From the NCBI RefSeq assembly GCF_021919345.1, contig NZ_CP089293.1, positions 2,976,001 to 3,040,000 of the forward strand: DNA of 64,000 nt, given 5' to 3'. The position numbers were made by a program, and so were the translations under genes. Under the pieces are notes generated by a model, which worked only from the letters and a program-made list of their open reading frames with translations, did not search any database and was not told where the DNA came from. Positions 49,454-58,876 of the stretch are shown here, piece after piece (position 1 is the first letter of the stretch; every line of letters starts with the position of its first letter). The DNA comes from Paenarthrobacter nicotinovorans. GTDB taxonomy: Bacteria > Actinomycetota > Actinomycetes > Actinomycetales > Micrococcaceae.

Positions 49454-49587
49454 ATCCTCCGCTAACTGTTGTTTGCCACCGTCCTACGATGAGGCACCGA
49501 AGATCCAGCGGACGTTTTTTTGTTTGCTTGGCCGCCTTGGAACCACGACACCAAAAAGGGCGCGGCTGCACAGACAACCAACAAATA

Positions 49588-49616
49588 ACTCTACGCCAAT
49601 CGGGCTGGAAAGTTAA
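49588..49616 (-). promoter_or_regulatory. infA operon promoter
   Basis: On the minus strand, TTAACT (49611-49616), 17 bases, TAGAGT (49588-49593), about 135 bp before the infA ATG. This is expected if the insertion cut infA off from the upstream adk/map promoter. Confidence 0.6.
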
Positions 49617-49649
49617 ATCCGACCATGGTAGCGCACGTGTCCCCCGCCG

Positions 49650-50663
49650 TCACTCCCCCGCTTGGCGATAAGCCGGGAAGTGACCGGCCGCCGTCGTGAT
49701 GCTTTCGGCCGCCAGGACGCCGTCCAGAATGGCCAACCGGACCGCCTCGGCCGCCGCGCTTTGGAGGGTGATCAGCGATACCTGCCGCGCTTGTTCGGTG
49801 CTGCGGTCAAGAGCGACGGCGCCTGTGGCCAGGGCGAAAATGGTGTCTCCGTCCGCGAGGGTGTGGGAAGGATCCAGGGCCCGCGCCAGCCCGGCATGCC
49901 CGGACGAGGCAGTCCGCTTGCACTCAGCCACATCCAGCACCGCATTAGTAGCGATCACCACGAGGGTGGTGTTGAGTCCCTGGGGTTCGACCCGCGCTGG
50001 CTTATCCTCGGCCTGCGGGACTGGAGCCCGGCCGCGCGCGTCTATGGGAGGAACGACCGAGCGCGCAGAGGGCTGCAGGTCCGCAGGACCAAACTGGGGC
50101 GAACCCAGCGCGTTAACCACCGCCAGCGCACCTACGATCACGCCGCCGTCGAGAGTGATCGAGGAGCTGCCCACACCGCCTTTGTACTGTCCGCGGGCAA
50201 CAACGGCACCGGTCCCCGCGCCGACGTTTCCACGTTCGACGGCGGCATGGTCGCCTGAGGCGAACGCTGCCGCAGCTGCCCGGTAACCCATGTCGGCATC
50301 GGGTCGGGCGCGCACGTCGCCACCGCGCCCGAGGTCGAAGATGGCAGCAGCGGGAACGATCGGCACGACAGTTCCAGGGACGGCGAAGCCGCGGCCCTGT
50401 TCCTCACACCAGAGTTGGGCACCCGTGGCCGAAGCCAAACCGAAAGCACTGCCGCCGGTCAAGACCACGGCATCGACCGTGGACACCAAGGTGGTCGGGT
50501 CCAGGGCGTCGGTCTCGTGTGTGCCAGGGCCCCCGCCGCGGACGTCAATGGAACCCACGGTTCCCGGTGGCGGAAGGACGACTGTAACGCCGCTCAGCCA
50601 CCCGCCGTCGTTCTTCTGCATGTGCCCAACCCGGATACCCGGGACATCGGTGATCGCCGTCAT
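49650..50663 (-). CDS. P1-family N-terminal-nucleophile peptidase (DmpA/BapA-like)
   Basis: 337 residues. The Ntn-hydrolase fold with TDVPGIRVGHMQ at the start, DAVVLTGGSAFGLASA (about 86-101), and GGVGSSSITLDGG (about 199-211), where self-cleavage before the Ser creates the active enzyme. Then ALAVVNALGS follows. Such enzymes remove N-terminal amino acids or cleave beta-peptides. The start at 50663 has GGTGGAG about 9 bases upstream; an ATG at 50693 is an alternative. Transcribed away from the ABC transporter, 224 bp apart. Confidence 0.88.
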   Translation of the reverse strand: MTAITDVPGIRVGHMQKNDGGWLSGVTVVLPPPGTVGSIDVRGGGPGTHETDALDPTTLVSTVDAVVLTGGSAFGLASATGAQLWCEEQGRGFAVPGTVVPIVPAAAIFDLGRGGDVRARPDADMGYRAAAAAFASGDHAAVERGNVGAGTGAVVARGQYKGGVGSSSITLDGGVIVGALAVVNALGSPQFGPADLQPSARSVVPPIDARGRAPVPQAEDKPARVEPQGLNTTLVVIATNAVLDVAECKRTASSGHAGLARALDPSHTLADGDTIFALATGAVALDRSTEQARQVSLITLQSAAAEAVRLAILDGVLAAESITTAAGHFPAYRQAGE

Positions 50664-50887
50664 GGGTCCATTCTCCACCCCCGGGCCGGTCATGAAACGG
50701 GAGTCGAACCTCAAATACGAACTCGTGAGTAACGCCCGGTAAACGGGTCCGGAAGTGTAAGACAACTCTCGCTACGAAGGACCATTTTGGCCCGGGCACG
50801 CGGCGTCAATGTGGTGAGCTAGGCCTGTCTTCGCCGCCCCTGGCAGGGAGCAGGCGCCCCGCATTCCGCCGAAACCGTGAGTAATAC

Positions 50888-51817
50888 ATGACTGTCCCTT
50901 TGATGAACAACAGCACCGCCGTGCCCGCAAGACGACGCTGGTCCGGTCGCAGCCGCAAGGACTTCGTGGTGTTCCTTGCCATGGCCTTGCCCAACCTGAT
51001 CCTGATCGGCACGTTTACCTACTGGCCCCTGATCATCAACATCTACTACTCCACACTGGACTGGACCTTGGGCTCGGCCTCGGCCACCGTTGTCGGGCTC
51101 CAGAACTACGTCACGTTCTTCACCAGTGAGGATGCGTCCAAGGTCCTCGGAACCACGGCCATCTTCACGGTGTTCACCGTAGGCGGCTCCATGATCCTTG
51201 GCCTACTGGTGGCCCTCGCGCTCAATTCGAAAGTCCGTGGAACCACCTTCGCCCGGTCAGCGGTGTTCGCGCCCTACGTACTCTCCGGAGTGGGCGTCGG
51301 CCTGGTGTGGCTGTTCATCTTCGATCCCGGTTACGGAGTGCTGGCCTGGATCCTGCGCGGACTCGGGCAACAGAGCCCGCAATGGATCAACGATCCGCAG
51401 CTGTCCCTGGTGATGGTCATCATCGTCTACGTGTGGAAGAACCTGGGCTACTGCGCCGTGGTTTTCCTGGCAGGGTTGCAGTCCCTTCCCCGCGACGTGA
51501 TGGAGGCCGCGGCACTGGATGGTGCCAACAGTTTCCGGCGGTTCTTCAACATCTCTTTGCCGCTGCTCTCCCCCACCACGTTCTTCCTGCTCATCACCAC
51601 CATGCTCAGCTCCTTGCAGGCCTTCGACCTCATCCGCATCATGACCCCTCTGGGCAACGGCACCAGCACGCTGATCTACGAGGCGTACCTGCAGGCCTTC
51701 GGGGCATACAACCGGGCAGGCTATTCGGCCGCAATTTCGGTGATCCTCTTCGCCATCCTGCTGGTCATCACCGTCCTCCAACTGCGGTTCGTTGAGCGAA
51801 AGGTCCACTATTCATGA
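50888..51817 (+). CDS. Carbohydrate ABC transporter permease, MalF/UgpA type
   Basis: 309 residues with six transmembrane segments (first at about 27-47). The EAA loop that docks the ATPase is EAAALDGANSFRRFFNISLP (about 205-224). It pairs with the next permease; the solute-binding lipoprotein follows. The order permease-permease-binding protein is usual for CUT1 importers of oligosaccharides or glycerol phosphates. No ATPase gene is in the locus, so a shared MsiK/UgpC-type ATPase elsewhere is likely. No regulator gene is adjacent. Start ATG 50888 (weak GTGAG upstream); ATG 50903 is possible. Confidence 0.92.
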   Translation: MTVPLMNNSTAVPARRRWSGRSRKDFVVFLAMALPNLILIGTFTYWPLIINIYYSTLDWTLGSASATVVGLQNYVTFFTSEDASKVLGTTAIFTVFTVGGSMILGLLVALALNSKVRGTTFARSAVFAPYVLSGVGVGLVWLFIFDPGYGVLAWILRGLGQQSPQWINDPQLSLVMVIIVYVWKNLGYCAVVFLAGLQSLPRDVMEAAALDGANSFRRFFNISLPLLSPTTFFLLITTMLSSLQAFDLIRIMTPLGNGTSTLIYEAYLQAFGAYNRAGYSAAISVILFAILLVITVLQLRFVERKVHYS

Positions 51818-52734
51818 GCGCCCCTGCACCCGTCGTCGTGCGTGAAGAACCCCAACAGACTGCTTCACCGGAGGGTCCGCCCGCCAGGCCCAACCCCCTG
51901 TCCAGGTCCAATCTCCTCCAGACCGTGGCCACCGGCTATGTTCCCCTGATCGTCGCAACGCTGGTGGTCTTCCTGCCGCTGCTGTGGATGCTCCTGAGTT
52001 CCTTCAAGCAACCCGGCGAAATCGTCACCATGGACCTTCGGATCCTTCCCCAGTCACTGAACCTGCAGAACTACGTCACGGCCATGACCACCGTTCCGTT
52101 CGCACAGTTCTTCGCCAACAGCCTGATCGTCACCATCGTGGGCTCGTCGGTCAAAGTGGTTCTGGCAATCCTCACCGCCTATGCCTTGGTGTTCGTGCGC
52201 TTCCCGTTCAAAAACGTGATCTTCGTGCTGATTCTTGTGGCTCTTATGGTCCCCGCGCAGGTGTCGATCCTGCCCAACTACATCCTGATCGCCGGCATGG
52301 GCGGAAAGAACACCCTGTGGGGCATCATCCTTCCCGGGCTCGGCACGGCGTTCGGCACGTTCCTCCTGCGCCAGCACTTCCTGACGCTGCCGCCGTCGAT
52401 CCTTGAAGCGGCGGAGATTGACGGCGCCGGACACTGGCGCAGGCTGTGGCAGATCATCGTTCCCGTGTCCGTCCCGTCGATCGCCACCGTGGCGCTCGTG
52501 ACCGTGGTCAGCGAATGGAACGACTACATCTGGCCCCTCATCATCACGGACCGGCCCGAAACCATGACGCTTCCGGTAGGACTGACCCTCCTCCAGAACT
52601 CCGAAGGCAACGGAGCCGGCTGGGGAATCCTCATGGCCGGCGCGGTACTGGTGATCGTCCCCATCCTGCTGGTCTTCGCAGCACTCCAGCGCTACATCGT
52701 TGCCGGTCTGACCCAAGGCAGTGTCACCGGTTGA
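51814..52734 (+). CDS. Carbohydrate ABC transporter permease, MalG/UgpE type
   Basis: 306 residues. A Pro-rich N-terminal tail (EEPQQTASPEGPPARPNP) precedes six transmembrane segments. The EAA loop is EAAEIDGAGHWRRLWQIIVP (about 193-212), and the C-terminus LQRYIVAGLTQGSVTG is the MalG-type end. Overlaps the upstream permease by 4 bases (ATGA), so they are translationally coupled. The binding-protein gene starts 49 bp downstream. Confidence 0.93.
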   Translation: MSAPAPVVVREEPQQTASPEGPPARPNPLSRSNLLQTVATGYVPLIVATLVVFLPLLWMLLSSFKQPGEIVTMDLRILPQSLNLQNYVTAMTTVPFAQFFANSLIVTIVGSSVKVVLAILTAYALVFVRFPFKNVIFVLILVALMVPAQVSILPNYILIAGMGGKNTLWGIILPGLGTAFGTFLLRQHFLTLPPSILEAAEIDGAGHWRRLWQIIVPVSVPSIATVALVTVVSEWNDYIWPLIITDRPETMTLPVGLTLLQNSEGNGAGWGILMAGAVLVIVPILLVFAALQRYIVAGLTQGSVTG

Positions 52735-52783
52735 TTCTCCACCACACCATTCGCATCAAAGTCAGTAATTGAGAGGAAGCATC

Positions 52784-54130
52784 ATGCGCACCAACCTTGA
52801 CCGCCGCCATTTCCTGGGATTGGCAGGCCTCGGAGCCGGAGCAGCGGCCCTCGCCGCATGCGGCGGACCGTCGACGGCGGGCACGGCAGACGCCGTCGAC
52901 ACCGCCACTATCGACTTCAGTGGCGTCAAGCCGGCCGCCTCCATCGACTTCTGGACGAACCACCCCGGCAAGTCGCAGGATGTGGAAAAGGCGATCATCG
53001 AGAAGTTCCACGCCAAGTTCCCCGATATCAAGGTCAACCTGGTCACCGCGGGCGCCAACTATGAAGAGATCGCGCAGAAGTTCCAGACGTCCCAGGCAGC
53101 CAAAACCGGTCTGCCCGGGCTGGTTGTGCTCTCCGACGTTTGGTGGTTCCGCTACTTCTCCAACGGCAGCATCATCCCCATCGATGGCCTGGTGAAGCAG
53201 CTGGACATCAAGATCGACGACTTCCAGAAATCGCTGGTCGACGACTACAAGTACGACAACAAGCAATGGGCCCTTCCGTACGGCCGTTCCACCCCCTTGT
53301 TCTACTACAACAAGGACCACTTCAAGGCAGCAGGCCTGCCGGACCGCGCACCGGCCACGTGGCAGGAGTTCGCCGAGTGGGCTCCCAAACTCAAGGCCAC
53401 CTCCGGAGCGCAGTACGCCTACATCTACCCGGCCCTGGCGGGCTATGCCGGGTGGACGCTGCAGAACAACCTGTGGGGTTGGGGCGGTGCCTGGTCCAAG
53501 GGCTGGGACATCACCTGCGACTCCAAGGAATCCGTGGCCGCGCTTCAGTGGGCCCAGGACTCCATCTACAAGGATGGCTGGGCCGGTGTTTCATCCAAGG
53601 AGGCCGCTGACGACTTTGCCGCCGGAATCACCTCGTCCACCATTTCTTCCACGGGTTCGCTCCTGGGGGTCCTGAAAGCAGCCAAGTTCAACGTGGGTGT
53701 CGGGTTCCTTCCCGGCGGTCCCGAGGTCCCGAGCAGCGTCTGCCCTACCGGCGGTGCGGGTCTCGGCATTCCCAGCGGCATCACCAAGGAGGAGCAGCTG
53801 GCCGCGGCAACCTTCCTTAAATTCATGACCGAGCCGGAGAACACTGCCGCGTTTTCAGCCGCCACCGGCTACATGCCCACCAGGCTCTCGGCAGACATGT
53901 CCTCTGTTCTCGCGGCCACTCCGCAGATCAAGACAGCCATGGACCAGCTCGCTGCCACCAAGGTCCAGGACAACGCCCGCGTGTTCCTGCCGGGCGCCGA
54001 TCAGGAAATGGCCAAGTCAGCAGCCAAAATCCTCACGCAGCAGGGCGATGTCCAGGCGACCATGACCGAGCTGAAGAAGACGCTTGAGGGCATCTACACC
54101 AAGGACGTCAAGCCGAAGCTGAAGTCCTGA
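52784..54130 (+). CDS. Extracellular solute-binding lipoprotein (UgpB/MalE-like)
   Basis: 448 residues. The signal peptide has twin-arginine LDRRHFLGLAGLG and lipobox LAAC (about 25-28), so the protein is probably exported folded by Tat and lipid-anchored outside. The SBP-1 fold is shown by IDFWTNHPGKSQDVEKAIIE and ALPYGRSTPLFYYNKDHFKAAGL near residues 165-187. The TEPENTAAFSAATGYMPTRL end is typical of sugar or glycerol-3-phosphate binders. GAGAGGAA lies 5 bases before the ATG at 52784. Confidence 0.92.
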   Translation: MRTNLDRRHFLGLAGLGAGAAALAACGGPSTAGTADAVDTATIDFSGVKPAASIDFWTNHPGKSQDVEKAIIEKFHAKFPDIKVNLVTAGANYEEIAQKFQTSQAAKTGLPGLVVLSDVWWFRYFSNGSIIPIDGLVKQLDIKIDDFQKSLVDDYKYDNKQWALPYGRSTPLFYYNKDHFKAAGLPDRAPATWQEFAEWAPKLKATSGAQYAYIYPALAGYAGWTLQNNLWGWGGAWSKGWDITCDSKESVAALQWAQDSIYKDGWAGVSSKEAADDFAAGITSSTISSTGSLLGVLKAAKFNVGVGFLPGGPEVPSSVCPTGGAGLGIPSGITKEEQLAAATFLKFMTEPENTAAFSAATGYMPTRLSADMSSVLAATPQIKTAMDQLAATKVQDNARVFLPGADQEMAKSAAKILTQQGDVQATMTELKKTLEGIYTKDVKPKLKS

Positions 54131-54148
54131 CCCCTCTGGAAAAAACAA

Positions 54149-54180
54149 AAGAGCGCGGCTACTTCGGTAGCCGCGCTCTT
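54149..54180. terminator. Bidirectional terminator with UUCG loop
   Basis: Perfect 14-bp stem AAGAGCGCGGCTAC and its complement with a TTCG tetraloop. An A-run lies on the left, so on the minus strand a T-run follows. It sits between the convergent ABC operon (plus) and map (minus) and can stop both. Confidence 0.9.
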
Positions 54181-54193
54181 CCTTTTGGAGCAG

Positions 54194-55021
54194 TTACGGG
54201 ATGGGGACAGGCACGACGCCGAGGGGCGCCAATTGCTCTGCGCCTCCATCGGGGGCGGACAGCACCCAGATGCCCTTTTCATGCACTGCTACGGAGTGCT
54301 CCCACTGGCAGGAACGCTTGCCGTCAGTGGTGACCACGGTCCAGTCGTCGTCGAGGGTGGCCGTTTCGATGCCGCCGCGAACCAGCATTGGCTCAATCGC
54401 AAGGCACAAGCCCGGGCGGATCTTCGGACCACGGTGGCTGGTCCGGTAGTTCAGGACATCAGGTGCCATGTGCATTTCGGAACCGATGCCATGGCCGACG
54501 TAGTCCTCCAGGATGCCCAGCGGCTTGCCCGGGACCGAGGAGACGTAGTCATCGATGGCGTTTCCGATGTCTCCCACGAACTTGCCCTTGGCCAAGGCAG
54601 CGATACCCCGCCACATGGCGGCCTCGGTGACGTCCGACAGCCGCTGGTCCTCGGGATCCGCGGTGCCCACGATGACCGTCCGCGCCGAGTCGGAGTGCCA
54701 GCCATCCACGATGCAGCCGCCGTCGATGGAGATGATGTCTCCGTCTTGGAGGACGCGTCCACCGGGGATGCCGTGGACCACTTCCTCGTTGACGGAGGCG
54801 CAGATGGTCGCCGGGAACCCGTGGTATCCGAGGAAGTTGGACTTGGCTCCTGCGTCATTGAGGACTGCTGCAAAGACGTCGTCCAGGTCCTTGGTGGTGA
54901 CGCCGGGCTTGGCAGCCGCAACGGCAGCGTCCAGTGCCCTGCTCAGGACAAGCCCGGCCTGCTGCATCGTACGCATCTGCTCGTTGTTCTTATATTCAAT
55001 GCGGGGCTGACCGAACGCCAT
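54194..55021 (-). CDS. map: Methionine aminopeptidase, type I
   Basis: 275 residues. It removes the initiator Met from nascent proteins. The metal ligands are recognisable: Asp in ISIDGGCIVDGWHSDSARTV (about 101-120), His in GHGIGSEMHMAPDV, Glu in LCLAIEPMLV, and Glu in CQWEHSVAVHE. Conserved HGFPATICASVNEEVVHGIP contains the substrate His. AGAGGAG precedes the ATG. It sits only 33 bp after the OleD-like gene on the same strand, with no terminator, so it probably depends on transcription from the inserted cluster. Confidence 0.97.
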   Translation of the reverse strand: MAFGQPRIEYKNNEQMRTMQQAGLVLSRALDAAVAAAKPGVTTKDLDDVFAAVLNDAGAKSNFLGYHGFPATICASVNEEVVHGIPGGRVLQDGDIISIDGGCIVDGWHSDSARTVIVGTADPEDQRLSDVTEAAMWRGIAALAKGKFVGDIGNAIDDYVSSVPGKPLGILEDYVGHGIGSEMHMAPDVLNYRTSHRGPKIRPGLCLAIEPMLVRGGIETATLDDDWTVVTTDGKRSCQWEHSVAVHEKGIWVLSAPDGGAEQLAPLGVVPVPIP

Positions 55022-55054
55022 GTTCTCCTCTGGAAGGTTTGCTGTTGGGACCGA

Positions 55055-55966
55055 TCAGGCCCCGTGCTCCAACCATTTTCCCGCATCGGAGACCGTGGTC
55101 GAAATTGGCTCGATTCCCAGCTCGTCCCGCAGCCGGTCCAAACGGTACGTCCGCTGCTTTCCTACCTGGCTGACGGCGTAGCGGGTCAGCTTCGGAGCAC
55201 GGCCCGTAGCCCGCGAAGCTGCTTCCGAAACGGCCGCGAGCGCCATGGCCGCGGGCTCCGGAAGGTAGGTGACGGGGACGTCGCTGCGTCCTGAAACATC
55301 GAGTACCTGCCGCAATACAGCCCCCAGCTCCACAGGCTGGGCATCCCCCACGTTCACCGCACCGCGCACCGTCGACTGGCAGGCGGCCAGGACGGCCCGT
55401 GTCAGGTTGTCTACATGGGTCAGTTGATGTTTCACCCCGGGGTGCCCGATGCTGAGCAGCCGCCCTGCACGAATGTTGCTGACGAGGCGGGGCAACAGCG
55501 TCCGGTCACCCGGGCCGTACACGGCGTGGGGACGCAGTGCCACGGCATCGCCGTGTTTCCTGGCTTCGACGTCGGCGAGCGCCTTGCTGCGTCCATAGGC
55601 ATTCAGGTGTCGCGCAGCAACCTCATCTTCGGGGCGATCCACGCATGGTTCCCACCACGGATAGACGCTGGAGCTTGAGATATGGACCAGGCGTGTCCCG
55701 GCGAACGCTTCGGCGACCGCCCTTGTCCCCTCGACGTTTGCCCGGTGAAAAACGGCAGCGTCTCCCCAGTCGGCCACCTGGGCACCGGCGTGGACAACCG
55801 CATCCACGTGCGGAAGCCGGGCAGGCGGCAGCCCCGCCAGGTCCCAGTACTCCAAGCCCTCTCCCTGGCGGCGGGCATAGCGGACGACGTCCCAGCCACG
55901 GGCTTCAGCCGCATCCGCCACGGCTCCTCCAACGAACCCCGTCGCGCCTGTCACTGCAATCCTCAC
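55055..55966 (-). CDS. NAD(P)-dependent epimerase/reductase, OleD-like (3-beta-HSD family)
   Basis: 303 residues, short-chain dehydrogenase of the extended class. Nucleotide-binding AVTGATGFVGGAVADAA at 4-20; catalytic Ser region ISSSSVYPWW (about 98-107); catalytic YGRSK (Tyr-x3-Lys) at about 128-132; then VALRPHAVYGPGD and HVDNLTRAVLAA. In olefin/beta-lactone clusters OleD reduces the 2-alkyl-3-ketoacid made by OleA to the 3-hydroxyacid. That role is inferred from fold and from the OleA- and OleC-like genes upstream. Overlaps the ligase gene by 4 bases (GTGA); map follows at 33 bp. Confidence 0.83.
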   Translation of the reverse strand: MRIAVTGATGFVGGAVADAAEARGWDVVRYARRQGEGLEYWDLAGLPPARLPHVDAVVHAGAQVADWGDAAVFHRANVEGTRAVAEAFAGTRLVHISSSSVYPWWEPCVDRPEDEVAARHLNAYGRSKALADVEARKHGDAVALRPHAVYGPGDRTLLPRLVSNIRAGRLLSIGHPGVKHQLTHVDNLTRAVLAACQSTVRGAVNVGDAQPVELGAVLRQVLDVSGRSDVPVTYLPEPAAMALAAVSEAASRATGRAPKLTRYAVSQVGKQRTYRLDRLRDELGIEPISTTVSDAGKWLEHGA

Positions 55967-57684
55967 GTGGCCTCCCCGGGGTCCCGGCGTGCGGCAAACA
56001 TCCCGCGCAGGGCCACCCGGTCCGGCTTCCTGTGCCTGCCGGAGGATGGGATGGATTCCACGACTTCGATATGGTCCGGAAGGGCGGACTCGTCGATGAG
56101 CATGGGCAGTTCCCTGGCCAGCCGAGACTTCAGCTCAACAGCGGATTGGTCCGGTTCAGGGACCACCGCCAGCCATACCGCCTCGTCTCCGATAGTGTCC
56201 GGTACCCCCACCATGACGGCAGTCCGGACCCCTTGCACAGCTGCGATGACCGGCTCATACAACGCGGGGTAGATGTTTGTCTTACCCCGGATGATCATGT
56301 CCTTCTTGCGTCCGATCATGACCAGCCTGGGCGCACCGGTTCCTCCGTGGTCCAGCCGGACGAGGTCGCCAGTGGCGTGCTCCACCATGGGGTCCTCGCC
56401 CAAGTAGCCACGGCACATGTTCGGCCCACGGGCGAACAGCTCGTGGTCGGCTGCTACGCGGATCCCGACGGCGGGCAGCGGCTCCCCGAGGAAGTCGCCC
56501 TCACCGCTGCCATCGGGCGCAGTGAACCCGGCTTCGGCGCCGGACGCGAAGGCCAGTTTCTCCCGGCCATCGGCAATGGCGATGGGCAGCACCTCGGTCA
56601 TGCCGTAGATGAGTTTGAACCCGACCCCGGGCAGGAGCTTCATTGCCCGTTCAAGGAAGGGAGCAAGGATGGGGGCGGCCCCCAGCATCACTGTTCTCAG
56701 TGTCGCGGGCAGAGTGACGGAACCGTCTTCGATGGCGTCCAGGATGGGCGCCAGTTGGGAGGGCACCAGGAAAAGGTGCGTGGCGGCGTCGTACGACGTT
56801 TCTTTGCCGGCCACGGCACCCAACTCGCCGGCCAGGCGAAGCGGGTCGATGTGAGCCGAGAAACCATAACCGGGCATCGTCCAGTGGGCGCCGGCGATCA
56901 AGGCCGGAAGGCCCATCATGAGCTGCTCGGAGTGGATCCGGTCCCCCTCACCGAAGCTGCAACGCGTCGATAATTGCCCGAAACCTGCTGCCAGGGAACC
57001 CCTCGTGTGAATGACCCCTTTGGGTGAGCCGGTGGTACCGGAGGTGAAGATGATCACCGCTTCCTGTTCGGTCACCGTTTCTGTGGGTCTGGCGGATTCT
57101 TGCCCCTGAGGGAGTGTTGCCGCAAGCCCTTTTACCGGCGAAGCGCCGCGGGGGACGCCGGGGAGCCACGGCCCGGAGTAGTAGTGGCGGACATCCATGG
57201 CCCCGTAGTCCGGGAGCAGCAGGCCGCGGCCGCGTGCGATGGGACGGAGCGGGCTCCTGGCGCTGACGGCATACAGGAGTGACTCCGACGCGGCCCAGCG
57301 CGGCGCAGCGAGTTCTGCCCGGTCCCGGAAGAGCGAAGGCCCTATGCCGGGATCGATGAACACCACGGAGCCGCCCGCCCTGACGGCTCCAAGTGCCAGA
57401 ATGAACGCTTCGGGACTGGGACGGACCGAGAAGAGCATCCGCTCCCCTGTCCCGAATCCGTCATCCTGCAAACGCCGGGCCGTGGCCTCAATGCCATCCA
57501 CCAACTCGCGGTACGTGATGGTACGACCGGGCCGGACGCCGTCGTTTCTCCGCCGTGCCCACGGTGGCCGGCTTTTGCCTGGTGCCGTGATGGCGGGACG
57601 GTCCGGAACACGGTCCGCCACGGCATAGACGGCGGTGATCAGATCCTCTGCCATCAGGGGTAGGCCGGGTGTCTCGTCAGGCAT
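55963..57684 (-). CDS. AMP-dependent synthetase, OleC-like (beta-lactone synthetase type)
   Basis: 573 residues, ANL superfamily. P-loop FTSGTTGSPKGVIHTRG (about 216-232), the A5 block YGMTEVLPIA, the A7 Asp in GDLVRLD, the hinge GRKKDMIIRGKTNIYP, and the A10 Lys in SSGRHRKPDRVA. OleC of olefin clusters uses ATP to turn a 3-hydroxyacid into a beta-lactone; fold and context suit this, but the same fold serves acyl-CoA ligases. No alpha/beta-hydrolase (OleB) domain is fused, unlike the OleBC fusion described in Micrococcus. Overlaps the P450 gene by 8 bases and the OleD-like gene by 4. Confidence 0.85.
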   Translation of the reverse strand: MPDETPGLPLMAEDLITAVYAVADRVPDRPAITAPGKSRPPWARRRNDGVRPGRTITYRELVDGIEATARRLQDDGFGTGERMLFSVRPSPEAFILALGAVRAGGSVVFIDPGIGPSLFRDRAELAAPRWAASESLLYAVSARSPLRPIARGRGLLLPDYGAMDVRHYYSGPWLPGVPRGASPVKGLAATLPQGQESARPTETVTEQEAVIIFTSGTTGSPKGVIHTRGSLAAGFGQLSTRCSFGEGDRIHSEQLMMGLPALIAGAHWTMPGYGFSAHIDPLRLAGELGAVAGKETSYDAATHLFLVPSQLAPILDAIEDGSVTLPATLRTVMLGAAPILAPFLERAMKLLPGVGFKLIYGMTEVLPIAIADGREKLAFASGAEAGFTAPDGSGEGDFLGEPLPAVGIRVAADHELFARGPNMCRGYLGEDPMVEHATGDLVRLDHGGTGAPRLVMIGRKKDMIIRGKTNIYPALYEPVIAAVQGVRTAVMVGVPDTIGDEAVWLAVVPEPDQSAVELKSRLARELPMLIDESALPDHIEVVESIPSSGRHRKPDRVALRGMFAARRDPGEAT

Positions 57685-58876
57685 GGGCCAACTCCAACTT
57701 CCGATACCCGGGAATCAGCACTCCCCTGCTGACCTGGCGGGCAGCGATCAACCACGGCCGCTGGGCGTACATGTCCAGGAGCAGCTCGAGCGTCTTGTTG
57801 ATTTCCGCCATGGCAAGCGGCATGCCGATACAGAAATGCGGTCCGGCACCGAACCACAGTTGACGTGCCTGCTGTGGTGTTGCCTGTGCCGGATCAAATC
57901 CACCCAGGCTCTTGGCTGCGTGGATGGTTGAGAGCAGGATCCTGTCCCCGGCGAAGACCTTCGTACCGCCTATGTATCCATCAACCACTGCGTCCCGCAG
58001 CATCATGGGCGAAGGAACCGTGAAGCGCAGGGCCTCGTTGACGGCGGCCGGAACAACGGACCTGTCCGCGGCCAGTTCACTGAGCCGTCCACTGTCAGCA
58101 AGCAACGCCACCAGCCTTGGCACAAACGACACCAGCGTCTCGGTGCCCACCATCACGAACGCACTGATGATGCCCATGGCTTCGTCCTCTGCCATACCGA
58201 GCTCACGCAGCCTGCCGGGGAAGGTATCCGGGTCGCTTTCCCTGTACGCCGTCCGGACCGGTCCAGCCAAAACCGCGACGGCGGATTTTCCCCTGGCCAC
58301 TTGGCCCGCCGTCAGCGTCGGCCGGCCCAGGCGGACAAGCGACGAGATGGAGGAGCCGAGGTCGAAAAGCTCCCTGTCCGCCAGCCTCCCCGGGGCATCG
58401 TCCGGAACCCCCAGCAGGCGCGAGATGACCCCGCCGGCCAGTTCTTTGACGCAGTCCACCAGATCCACGCGGCCGTTCGCGTCCAAATCACCGTGCAGGC
58501 GCGCCTTCAGAGCTGCCGCTGCCGGTTCCACGATGCCCTCCACGGAGCGGGGAGTGAAAAGGTCACCCAGGCGCCGCCGCAGCAGCCTGTGTTCCTCACC
58601 ATCCATGTTCACCAAGGCCTTGGGCCCCACAACGGGGGTCCACAGCGCACCCGAGCCTGATGGGCCGTTCTTGACGTAGGCGTCCTGGCTCATCAGCACC
58701 TCCCGAACCAGTCCCGCTTCGCTGACCAGCACACCGAGTCCCGGGATGCGAACCACAGGACCCATGGCACCCAGGCCGCGGATCACGGGATACAACACGG
58801 GGTGGGCTCCCAGATGGACGCGGCGCTCCCAACGTTCCGCCGTACACTGCGGGTTGATCGCTGCAAGGCCCCGCAT
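57677..58876 (-). CDS. Cytochrome P450
   Basis: 399 residues. The heme-ligating Cys (about 349) is in FGAGPHFCIGMPLA, the canonical bacterial class I pattern. The I-helix has the VGTET threonine motif, and the K-helix ExxR is EALR in VNEALRFTVPSP. The heme-loop sequence argues against the CYP152/OleT fatty-acid decarboxylase type. The ATG at 58876 shares a base with the glycosyltransferase stop (TGATG). An earlier ATG at 58948 would overlap that gene by 73 bases. Its redox partners are not in the window. Substrate unknown; a lipid chain is suggested by context. Confidence 0.93.
   Translation of the reverse strand: MRGLAAINPQCTAERWERRVHLGAHPVLYPVIRGLGAMGPVVRIPGLGVLVSEAGLVREVLMSQDAYVKNGPSGSGALWTPVVGPKALVNMDGEEHRLLRRRLGDLFTPRSVEGIVEPAAAALKARLHGDLDANGRVDLVDCVKELAGGVISRLLGVPDDAPGRLADRELFDLGSSISSLVRLGRPTLTAGQVARGKSAVAVLAGPVRTAYRESDPDTFPGRLRELGMAEDEAMGIISAFVMVGTETLVSFVPRLVALLADSGRLSELAADRSVVPAAVNEALRFTVPSPMMLRDAVVDGYIGGTKVFAGDRILLSTIHAAKSLGGFDPAQATPQQARQLWFGAGPHFCIGMPLAMAEINKTLELLLDMYAQRPWLIAARQVSRGVLIPGYRKLELAHA

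Noticed and set aside
55963..57684. OleB-OleC fusion
   Set aside because: The 573 residues are used up by one ANL ligase; there is no alpha/beta-hydrolase nucleophile elbow.
57677..58876. P450 as an OleT/CYP152 fatty-acid decarboxylase replacing OleB
   Set aside because: The heme loop FGAGPHFCIG is that of ordinary class I P450s, and the CYP152 family has a different loop.
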